A stretch of 64,000 bases of DNA from Nemopilema nomurai (lineage: Eukaryota; Cnidaria; Scyphozoa; Rhizostomeae; Rhizostomatidae). The translations under genes were made by a program, and so were the position numbers. This document shows positions 54,001 through 60,108 of the stretch, piece after piece. The stretch lies in NCBI GenBank assembly GCA_003864495.1, contig ML133473.1, positions 491,649-555,648 of the forward strand, in the 5' to 3' direction. Numbering within the stretch: the first letter of the stretch is position 1; each line of letters begins with the position of its first letter. Under the pieces are notes generated by a model. That model worked only from the letters and a program-made list of their open reading frames with translations. It was not told the DNA's origin and ran no database searches.

Positions 54001-57000
54001 ACAGTGAAATAATGCATTATAGCTATTTTATGGGTGCTGATTTCAAATGTGCAGTTTATAACCCCATGTGATAAATAGATTTTGTATTAACATTACCTGA
54101 AACCTTTGCCAGCTGTTTTAAAAGTGTCTAATTTTCATGCTTACTGCTTGCCTTGGAATTCAATAAAGAAGGTTTATAGACTATGCAAGCAAGAAAAGGT
54201 GTACCTGTCTCCAGTAAGTGCTTGCCGTGAAAACCGCAAAAGAAAAGGCCCTGTCAAGAAGCAAAATTGCAAAAGTACTGTGGCACACAAAGTTTATTTG
54301 AGTGAAGCCAGTAATGTCTTATGAAATGGATGGAATATGATGACTGGTTTGATTTGTTTCTACCTTGCATCCGAAGGTAGTTTTAGGACACTGAGAAGCT
54401 TAAGCTTATCGAGCAGTGTCCTGGACCTTCCTTTCGATGTGACCACACCTCGTGATTCCCATATGCCTAGAATTACAGAGAGCTGGCAACTCTCCCCACT
54501 CTGGGTGAAAGTTTGGTCATGCCCGGGACACGAACCACGGTCCGTAGTCAGCGCCTCTAACCACTGAGCCATCTTGCACAAGACTGGTTTTCTCAGCCTG
54601 ACTACCTTACATTCAACTGTCAAAAATTTTAGTCATAAACAACCAGTCAACGTGAGAAATTTGAATACATTCACACTAATAACAATGTGAGAAATTTTCA
54701 TACATTCACACTAATAACAAGTTCCAGGGCAGAGAAATCAGAATACCTATAAATGGTCAGAACATTGTCTAGTCTTAAAAGCAGTTGTAACAAAAATCAG
54801 CTTTAAAGGAGGAATTTTGGTAGCACTTACCAAAATGCTCACAATATGTAACATCTTTGCCATTATCTGTCAAAGCCCTTAGCAGTTCAATTCTACAACA
54901 GTAATCAATGCTGTATAATTCAACAGAAGTTTACATTTGGAATAAAAAAAGGATAATACCCAGTATTACAGTAATTTGAATAGTAACATTCTTGCATTGT
55001 AATCAGTCTTATTTCTTATTTTAATGACTCAGTTGATGCTACATCACCCCTTGATTCTATGATACACTGTATCATTCTTCATATTTACAGCTAGTTTTTT
55101 TCCAGTAATATGAAAAATTCCTACTTTTGTTTCAATTTGCAACTCTTTTCACGATTTGCAGACTTAATTCAGAACAGCTCTATAGGCAGCTGTGAACTAG
55201 CATCAGAAATCATGCACAACTCAAGAGAAACACTTTATGTCAGATATAGCAGGAAATAGTTTGATGAAATAATAGCACATGCATATTATGCCTCTTTTCA
55301 ACATACAGACCTATACACAAAACAACCTGTTTACATTTTCAACACATTAGTAGTAGGCAGAAGCATTTAGTTGCATAGACAATTTCTATAATTCTAGTAG
55401 AAGTATTGAGGGACTAGATGTTGGAAAACAACATTAATACCTGCAGTTCAGATCTTCATTCACATCATGGTTTTCAATAAGTCTAAGAAACTGTGCTCTT
55501 AACATTCCAAGCCACTGAAACTAGCAAAACAGGAAACAGAGATCCTTTAATTTTAAGCCTCAAAGTTCATAAAATACTAAATTGGGAACAAGGAATAATT
55601 GCAAAAAGGAAACACACCATTTGGAATAATTTTTTAGGATTTTGGAGCTAGCAAACTTCACTTATAATAAACTATATTATAATGAACTGTTTTTGCATAG
55701 ATTGAAGATATATACAATTCAAATACTTATCACAAATAAATGATTAGAAGGTGAAACATACTGTAAATCCTTGAATTGCCCCCCCCCCCTCAAAAAAGCC
55801 CCCCCTCAAATAAGCCCCCACCTTAGAACTACAAAATTTCAATAAGCCCCCCCCTCAAATAAGCCCCCCTCAATTTTTTTATTTTCGATTCCTGAGGTTG
55901 CCTTTGGCATTTTAGTGAATTACCACAAACATTTATATTTTGTTGGTAACTTGATCAAATATTACTTTATACTTGGATTATTCTTATCTCATGATAGGAA
56001 AGAAATTTAAAAAATTATCTTTTCATGTGACATGTTTCAGGTAATTTTATAAGCTCCCCCCCCTCAAATAAGCCCCCCCCCTCGAATAAGACCCCATCCA
56101 AAAATATAAAAAATAAATAAGCCCCAGGGGGCTAATTCGAGGATATACGGTATACAGAACAATCATATATTAAATAGCTTACTGACCCACTAAGACTACC
56201 TACACTAAGACATTCAAATGTATAACTTGCTAAGCACTTGTCTCCAAAGTTGATAACTACAATATAACTGTTGATATCTGTAGTATACTTAAAATTAACA
56301 ATTTTGAAAAAGCAAAGTGCAACATAGCTACAATGAAAGCATTTTTGAATGGCATGGGTGTGATAGTTTGGCTATTTGAATTAATCAGTACCCTTAGTTT
56401 TATTCCGAATTTCCAAACATAACAATCACTGTTTTCCTTGTTAACATATTCAATGATGTTATCTGGCATTATCTACCACAAATTGCTAATTGGTAACCAG
56501 ATACAAATACTCCAGCTGATACCAATCATTGCAATTATGGCTAAATTGAATTTAGTCATGATCCCAGTAGAAGCAGCACCATATGCAACTAAAGAACATA
56601 CCTGACCAGTTATCAAAGAGACAAGGAACTTCAGGGCAGTTTGTCTTGCTTCTGTTGGTACTGATGGTTGTAGCATATCTGATATTTCACTCCACACAGC
56701 CTCTGCAGCATGCTAGGAATTCAAGCAATCGTAAACCATTAATTCAAGATATCATATGACAAAGAACATGCTTCAATTCAACCTTTCACAAGGCATTCAG
56801 ACTGGGTGCATAACTCAGCATGATGCTGCCATTCTCTGGTAAATTGTCTTCAGATTACAAGCAGAATTGAAAAGAAGGAAGAAACTTGCTAGCCATTTAG
56901 ATTTATTTGTAGAAAATAAAACAAATTAATATAACATGTTTATGTGACTGGTTTGGTTTGTGTTGTTATCTTTCTCTTTGTTTTCATTGGCAAATCCCAA

Positions 57001-58518
57001 TTATAGGGGGGAAGGGTGCTCATTTGAGGTGCTCACATAAAAATATTTCCTTAAGGGTAGTCAAACTTTCAAGGGGCGATCTTTTGAGGGGGACACACTT
57101 TTAAGGAGATATGATATCCAATATAATGAATGGATTTTCTTTAGCATTTTTGGACTTCTTGGACCCCAAATAGATTGTCTTTTCATTTCAAGACAAGAGA
57201 AATGTTAAATAAATATTAGTATTCCTAGCCACTTGAGCTTGTCACTAATTTTCAGGAGCTTTTCTTTGCTTTGGCCTGTCAACTTCAGCTGACAAATTTT
57301 GTGAATCTGAATATATCCATTGTATTTCTTGCTTTGATTTGTTGATAGCCACTTCTAGCAAGCTTATTATGGCATCCAGTCAGAACACACCCAATATTTT
57401 GAGAAACAAAAGACAACACAACTTAGTACAGCTATGATTTATTTTGCATAAGGTTGTTATCTTCACATGCGATTGATAAAATTTAAATACCAAGTAAATA
57501 GTGATTGCCATTATAAAATCTAATAAAACCTGCATAATTTCTTACTTTTAATGCCAAATTTACATAGTTCATGGAACCACAGCCAAGTTTCTGGTAAACT
57601 AGTCTTACCAGTGAAATAAACTTAACCTTGGTTCAGGCCAAACCCTTCAAACGTTGATATCAAATTCTTTGATAAAAAGAAGAAGAAAACCGGATACCTC
57701 TTCAAGCTTTCTTGTTGATACAACTTCTGAGAGCTCTTTCAATACTCTTGCTCTGTGACCAAAATTGTTCTCTTTGCAGATCTCCTGTGAATCATAAACA
57801 GCTGTGAAAGTTTCATACCAACCAAAATGTAGTTAAAGTTTACATCTCAAGATACGAGTCATTCTTTTTAATACCAATGGCAGGTTATTATTGGTCCTGT
57901 TTTTTCAGAACAAGAGACATATCTAATGTATTGTGAAATAGGTGAACCAAACAAACATTTTCATTGCCATCATCTAACCAACATTTAATGATCCAAAAAA
58001 ATAAAGAATATAACTATTACTAGTAATGATTCACTGAATATGATTTACTGGTTTAGAAAAACACAAGCAATATTCTATATGAAAAACACAATATTCTATA
58101 TGAAAAACACAATATTCTATATGAAAACCAGTCAAATTAATAGTGACATGAACCCAAGGGCTATTGACTCAAATTAAGAAAGAGACCCCTATATGTCTAA
58201 TAGAGATAAATTAGCCACGAGTAAGATAATGGTGGGTAAACCCCCTATGATACTATGGGCTTGGAGTTGCACTACTTTACATAGATTGCAGCAATATGCA
58301 GATTCTTTTAAGCATTAAAATTAATATCAAGGATTATCACAATTTACTAGACCTAAGCATAAAACCTATAAGTACTCAACCTTAAGCACGTCTGGTGAGA
58401 AAATAAAGCCATGTTCTTCTTCATTTTCAATTCCTGTTTTCTGGATGGTATTTGGCTTTCTAATTCCAAGCAGCGATTTTATCTTATACTTTAATCCCTC
58501 CCCGTGGCTTTTTGCCAT
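17730..58518 (-). CDS. TSC2: TSC2 (tuberin), 36 coding exons, 3' end not seen
   Basis: Tuberin is the GAP subunit of the TSC1-TSC2 complex; at the lysosome it turns off Rheb and so mTORC1. Exons read from the minus strand: 58381-58518, 57698-57784, 56602-56712, 55441-55514, 54831-54892, 54747-54768, 53414-53500, 52972-53020, 52404-52529, 51822-51895, 51354-51480, 50631-50774, 50096-50239, 49433-49536, 49093-49174, 48363-48518, 47837-47893, 47225-47293, 46551-46673, 45934-46055, 45295-45397, 44708-44830, 43958-44041, 43660-43710, 43048-43154, 42070-42152, 40890-40983, 39738-39840, 39092-39273, 37692-38434, 34199-34951, 31226-31335, 21750-21845, 19993-20053, 19162-19802, 17730-18003. All junctions are GT-AG and phase-consistent (5566 nt, 1855 codons plus one base). 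Similarity to human tuberin is recognisable throughout the folded parts, e.g. [26 protein letters not shown] and [10 protein letters not shown]. Boundaries of exons 17, 20 and 30-31 are the least certain. The C-terminal ~190 residues of the family are missing. Confidence 0.9.
19162..19802 (-). CDS. TSC2: TSC2 exon 35, AKT-site linker and start of GAP domain
   Basis: The exon begins with two bases that complete the Ala codon left by exon 34 (19993-20053), and contains about 140 residues of linker. It then carries the motif RPRVNTIS, the counterpart of human RPRGYTIS with AKT site Thr1462; the Thr is about residue 1703 here. It ends in [15 protein letters not shown], the human NPSFVFLQLYHSPFF strand-helix at the edge of the GAP domain. 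The donor is GAG|GTGGGT. Reading past it gives an open but unrelated tail, so splicing is assumed. Confidence 0.92.
20455..20850 (-). repeat. Purine-rich minisatellite with higher-order duplication in TSC2 intron 33
   Basis: Imperfect 12-15 bp units of the GAAGAGCGACTGAA / GAAGATCGACTGAA type fill about 400 bp. Two longer blocks (about 20514-20675 and 20692-20829) repeat the same order of unit variants, including GATAGGGG, so an array segment was duplicated as a whole. Long open frames on the minus strand (SRSS...FFSRSS) are a result of the repeat. Confidence 0.85.
21750..21845 (-). CDS. TSC2: TSC2 exon 33 with AMPK-like site
   Basis: A 96-nt exon in phase 0 on both sides, with acceptor TTGCAG and donor GTAGGA. 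It codes a Ser-rich segment containing [15 protein letters not shown]. The piece [10 protein letters not shown] has a hydrophobic residue at -5, Arg at -3 and Leu at +4 around Ser1514, which is the AMPK consensus. The position corresponds roughly to the human SKSSSSPELQTL region that includes the AMPK site Ser1387. A 16-bp minisatellite lies about 45 bp upstream of its acceptor. Confidence 0.78.
21889..21967 (+). repeat. 16-bp minisatellite upstream of TSC2 exon 33
   Basis: Five tandem copies of CTAACTACTCGGGTA(A/G), with one TAATC variant. It ends about 45 bp from the exon 33 acceptor (21846-21847), in the usual branch-point zone of intron 32. Confidence 0.9.
23951..23987 (-). other. Possible 37-nt cassette exon in TSC2 intron 32
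   Basis: A stretch flanked by a TTTTTCAG acceptor and a GTGCGT donor would code [12 protein letters not shown] plus one base. Composition resembles the neighbouring TSC2 linkers, but 37 nt is not a multiple of three. Joined to exon 33 it would shift the frame and meet a TAA after about ten codons. It could be a regulated frame-breaking exon or a chance splice-site pair. It is not included in the main model. Confidence 0.25.
26261..26360 (+). repeat. About 20-bp tandem repeat, 4-5 copies
   Basis: Diverged copies of GTTAACTATAAACGAACTAA inside the 9.4-kb TSC2 intron 32. Confidence 0.8.
31075..31140 (+). repeat. AAAT microsatellite
   Basis: An AAAT/AAAC tetranucleotide run 85 bp from the exon 32 donor, inside TSC2 intron 32. 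Confidence 0.9.
31226..31335 (-). CDS. TSC2: TSC2 exon 32 with RRRRFSTGS motif
   Basis: The 110-nt exon starts after TTTTTCAG, completes the codon left by exon 31 and ends in phase 0 at a GTGAGT donor. It codes a Ser/Pro-rich stretch with RRRRFSTGS at about residues 1482-1490. RRRRFS fits the RxRxxS consensus of AKT, S6K and RSK kinases. Human tuberin has AKT/RSK-type sites in the corresponding linker, but exact equivalence cannot be shown by eye. Confidence 0.75.
32585..32619 (+). repeat. Left terminal inverted repeat of the Tc1 element
   Basis: 35 bp matching the reverse complement of 34011-34045 except at the 25th base. It is preceded by the TA target duplication. No second internal direct repeat of the IR/DR type was noticed. 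Confidence 0.93.
32793..33824 (-). pseudogene. Tc1-family transposase, two in-frame stops
   Basis: One reading frame runs from ATG at 33824 to TGA at 32793, 343 residues, a normal Tc1 length. The N-terminal part has a helix-turn-helix ([17 protein letters not shown]) for binding the inverted repeats. The catalytic part shows DES in VIFSDESRF, then DNAPS, then the Glu of [11 protein letters not shown], with 34 residues between the second Asp and the Glu (DD34E). It is interrupted by TAA at 33684-33686 and TGA at 33417-33419 with no frameshift, so it looks inactivated by point mutations only. The catalytic half downstream of the second stop remains open (204 codons). Confidence 0.93.
34011..34045 (-). 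repeat. Right terminal inverted repeat of the Tc1 element
   Basis: Reverse complement of the left repeat with a single A/T difference, followed by TA. The identity extends through the GATGGCCTA inner end and then stops. Confidence 0.93.
34199..34951 (-). CDS. TSC2: TSC2 exon 31, acidic linker ending in [14 protein letters not shown]
   Basis: About 200 residues of Ser/Thr/Asp/Glu-rich linker are followed by [20 protein letters not shown]. This is the best conserved element of the tuberin middle region and fixes the exon's identity. The acceptor is chosen at 34952-34953 because it gives the right phase. The donor is CC|GTAAGT. A Tc1 transposon ends only 153 bp downstream of this donor, inside intron 31. 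Confidence 0.9.
37692..38434 (-). CDS. TSC2: TSC2 exon 30, SWLVGN block plus disordered linker
   Basis: The exon opens with [20 protein letters not shown], the counterpart of the human EFLLAGG...TWLVGNKLVTVTTS element. It continues into about 200 residues rich in Ser, Thr, Glu, Lys and Pro that have no clear human equivalent, and ends with SMEFPK at a GTAAGC donor. The incoming phase (2) and outgoing phase (1) match exons 29 and 31. The linker is probably disordered and is a likely site for phosphorylation; that is inference. Confidence 0.88.
39092..39273 (-). CDS. TSC2: TSC2 exon 29, shortened linker
   Basis: The exon starts with [12 protein letters not shown], continuing the ITK from exon 28, and ends with [19 protein letters not shown]. 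The latter matches the human CLDMMARYVFS segment. Human tuberin has a long loop between these two points that carries the AKT sites Ser939 and Ser981. Here the loop is only about 30 residues and has no RxRxxS/T motif. The acceptor lies about 30 nt downstream (in transcription sense) of a 30-bp minisatellite. Confidence 0.88.
39304..39483 (+). repeat. 30-bp minisatellite with two unit types upstream of TSC2 exon 29
   Basis: Six 30-bp copies share GAGTTCATTTCAGAGGTACA and end in either CGGACATTAA (type A) or AGTACGTTTA (type B), in the order A' A B B A B. Because 30 is divisible by three, the plus strand shows an open frame of decapeptide repeats ([10 protein letters not shown]), which I treat as a by-product. 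The array begins about 30 bp from the exon 29 acceptor. Confidence 0.92.
39738..45397 (-). CDS. TSC2: TSC2 exons 21-28, tuberin-domain block
   Basis: Eight exons in a row (45295-45397, 44708-44830, 43958-44041, 43660-43710, 43048-43154, 42070-42152, 40890-40983, 39738-39840) encode the tuberin (PF03542-type) helical region. Diagnostic strings are [73 protein letters not shown] and [19 protein letters not shown]. Each matches the human protein in order. Exon 24 is only 51 nt. Introns are a few hundred bases to about 1 kb. The span given includes those introns. Confidence 0.92.
50342..50382 (+). repeat. AAT/ATT microsatellite
   Basis: TAATAATAA changing to ATTATTATT, a small palindromic triplet run in TSC2 intron 12. 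Confidence 0.9.
54365..54590 (-). repeat. tRNA-derived SINE in TSC2 intron 6
   Basis: The minus-strand head (about 54511-54582) has an A box TGGCTCAGTGGTTAGAG and a B box GTGGTTCGTGTCCCGGG at tRNA spacing. It is followed by a body with GAGAGTTGCCAGCTCTCTG and a tail reaching to about 54365. Its head differs in sequence from the one at 3.6 kb, so it may be a different SINE family. It lies inside TSC2 and in the same orientation. Confidence 0.6.
54652..54720 (+). repeat. 34-bp direct repeat, 2 copies
   Basis: Two copies of GTGAGAAATTT(T/G)(A/C)ATACATTCACACTAATAACAA lie 26 bp from the donor of TSC2 micro-exon 6. Confidence 0.85.
54747..54768 (-). CDS. TSC2: TSC2 micro-exon 6 (22 nt)
   Basis: This tiny exon codes seven residues (roughly NVLTIYR) and is needed to connect exon 5, which ends in phase 1, to exon 7, which starts in phase 2. 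Its acceptor (ACTAG) lies only 62 nt from the exon 5 donor, and its donor is GTATTC. Without it the reading frame between exon 5 (54831-54892) and exon 7 (53414-53500) breaks. The assembled stretch is a few residues shorter than human tuberin there, so a different small exon is possible. Confidence 0.6.
55761..56150. mobile_element. C-rich MITE-like element in TSC2 intron 3
   Basis: A 390-bp unit bounded by TA on both sides has imperfect inverted ends (CTGTAAATCCTTGAATT against CCGTATATCCTCGAATT, 14 of 17). Inside are two clusters of AATAAGCCCCCC-type repeats, at about 55778-55868 and 56052-56095, separated by an AT-rich centre. Non-coding. The TA flanks suggest mobilisation by a Tc1/mariner-type transposase; the large number of such C runs may also promote expansion. 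Confidence 0.5.
58068..58128 (+). repeat. 21-bp tandem repeat, about 3 copies
   Basis: AATATTCTATATGAAAAACAC repeated in TSC2 intron 1. Confidence 0.9.
58381..58518 (-). CDS. TSC2: TSC2 coding exon 1 (start codon)
   Basis: The start codon is at 58518-58516 and opens with [18 protein letters not shown], which matches the family's N-terminal MAK...LK.K...LLG pattern. The exon has 46 codons and ends in phase 0 at a GTTGAG donor. Exon 2 (57698-57784) and exon 3 (56602-56712) continue without a gap into the N-terminal alpha-solenoid (the DUF3384/TSC1-binding part of tuberin). No upstream in-frame ATG was seen in the 551-bp spacer to the divergent gene. The 5' UTR cannot be delimited from sequence. 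Confidence 0.93.
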
Positions 58519-59069
58519 GATTCGACTTCGTTGGGACGTCTTTTGAAACTTTCAGCTACCTGCAAATACAGAATTCCGGGAAAATCCATTTCACACTGAC
58601 TGATGATATAATTACATTAATATATTTCATTATTCGTTAAAAATTCTTGGTACTACCACAAAAAATGTCATGCTTCGCTAGATAGACTATTAAATTTTCA
58701 TTACTAAATGTGATTAGGTGAAATTAGATATATTCCAAAGAGTTTGACCTTTCCCACTCTCAACAACAAACCAGGCCCCTCCTTCCAGATATCTGGATCT
58801 AGATGTAGATGTAATACTAAGTGCAAAATATCGCATCTATGGTCTCGCCTCTTTCAATTAAAATGATAAGCTCCACCTTCGAGTTAAGTATCGCATGTTT
58901 CCGTTGAGCATACAAGTTTCAACTTCATTTCTGAGAGAAACTTAGGCAAAACAAAAATTCGAAGAAGTGATCTCCATTATCCTTATTGTAACCATTTGCA
59001 ATCAGCCTCGCTTCTGTGCTGAAGCAAGCATGACAGAAAGTCAGATTTGTGTACTTCCAGGAATGGGCT
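58519..59069. promoter_or_regulatory. Probable bidirectional promoter between TSC2 and the CX9C gene
   Basis: The two start codons point away from each other with 551 bp between them, which must hold both 5' UTRs and both promoters. No TATA box at a convincing position was seen. CpG dinucleotides cluster close to the TSC2 start (around 58510-58545), while 58600-58740 is AT-rich. Head-to-head pairs at this spacing commonly share a promoter; the assignment rests on arrangement, not on a recognised motif. Confidence 0.55.
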
Positions 59070-59131
59070 ATGTCTGGCAAGTTGTTTACAAAGGGGGAGC
59101 TCACCAAAGAAGAAATAATCAAGAAAGTTAG
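59030..59131 (+). other. Overlapping upstream ORF before the CX9C start codon
   Basis: An ATG at 59030 opens a 33-codon frame that ends at TAG 59129-59131. It overlaps the main start codon (59070) in another frame, and an internal ATG at 59063 is in the same frame. If transcription starts upstream of 59030, ribosomes would have to leak past or bypass it. If transcription starts between 59031 and 59069 only the 59063 ATG would matter. The transcription start is unknown. Confidence 0.4.
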
Positions 59132-60108
59132 ATGGTCTCAGTAAGTGACACTTATTTTCAATGTCCCAGCAGCCCTTTTATTTTAAAGTTATGGACGGGC
59201 AATACCTTTATCACAAGTGTTCTGATCTGAACTTTGCAGGATTTTTATTTTCGATCCAAAATGCACCTACTTTGGGGTGTTATTTATTTCTCAAAAAAAA
59301 TCCTCAAGTCTCAGTTAAGAACGAATAAGTATCATTCTTAAAGAGAGTTGAGAAAAGTCAACCTTTTATGTTAAATTATAGTCAAGCTTCATTGGTAATG
59401 CAAACTTGTCCTAGTTGATCGTAAATTTGATGAAACATGGAGTCTGCACAGTCTGACGTCATCGGTTTTGTATTTCGCCGCCTATGGCTCTTTCTTTAGC
59501 TTATCTTTATCTTTAGCTTAGTTCATACTGAAAAATTCATGCTGCTTGGACCATTCATTTTAGATATTTCATGATACTTGGCCCTAATCTTTCTGTGTAG
59601 TTTTTTGTGCACGATTTTTCATTCCAAAGAATTTTTTCATTAGAAATACTATATCCTTTGAAATTGAATCCTTCTGCATTGTTCTAGAGCATTAGAGGCT
59701 TGTGAAGAGCTTCACAAAGAATTGCTTCATTGTAAGAAAACGTCATTCATTTCAACTTGTCACAAGGAAAACCAAAAGTTTTGGGATTGTTTCCAAGCAA
59801 TTGCTGTAAGTATGTTTGTATATGGATCTGTGTATTGCTATATAACTAAAATCAAGATTGAAATAGGCTTTAAATGAGTGACCTCTACTGTGTCTAGATT
59901 CAAGAAATAGTACTTTGATTTATTGAAAGTCTCTGACTGCAAGTTTCAGCTGTGCCAGAAGTCTAAAGAAGCTTATTATGGAACAAACTTTTTCTAGAGA
60001 AGGATTCTTGTAAAAATTGCCTTTTGTTAATACTGCAACTGTTGTATCCTTGTATTCTAGCACCCTGAGAAAAAAGCTCAACATGATCAGGAGGAGGCAT
60101 CCTTATAG
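59070..60108 (+). CDS. Small twin-CX9C (CHCH-type) protein, 3 exons
   Basis: Exons 59070-59140, 59688-59805 and 60061-60108 join in frame (donors GTAAGT and GTAAGT, acceptors TTCTAG and ATTCTAG) to code 78 residues. The protein has a Lys-rich start, then C29-x9-C39 and C48-x9-C58, each in a predicted helix, then a short charged tail ending in EEASL. Paired CX9C motifs define the coiled-coil-helix (CHCH) class. These are imported into the mitochondrial intermembrane space by the MIA40/ERV1 relay and are mostly assembly factors or subunits of respiratory complexes. I could not assign it to a named member: the spacing fits many, but flanking residues do not recall COX17, COX19, COA4-6 or CMC1/2. 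The ATG is the first in frame after a TGA at 59031. It is divergent from TSC2. Confidence 0.82.
59454..59461. promoter_or_regulatory. Perfect CRE palindrome TGACGTCA
   Basis: The 8-bp cAMP-response element consensus (CREB/ATF binding) lies in intron 1 of the CX9C gene, about 390 bp downstream of its start codon and 940 bp from the TSC2 start. An 8-mer occurs by chance about once per 65 kb, so a single copy is weak evidence; its interest comes from being close to a divergent promoter. Confidence 0.3.

Noticed and set aside
54106..54324. Plus-strand frame rich in Lys and Cys in TSC2 intron 6
   Set aside because: No domain, antisense within an intron, and the nearby GTAATG donor on the minus strand has stops in all useful frames.
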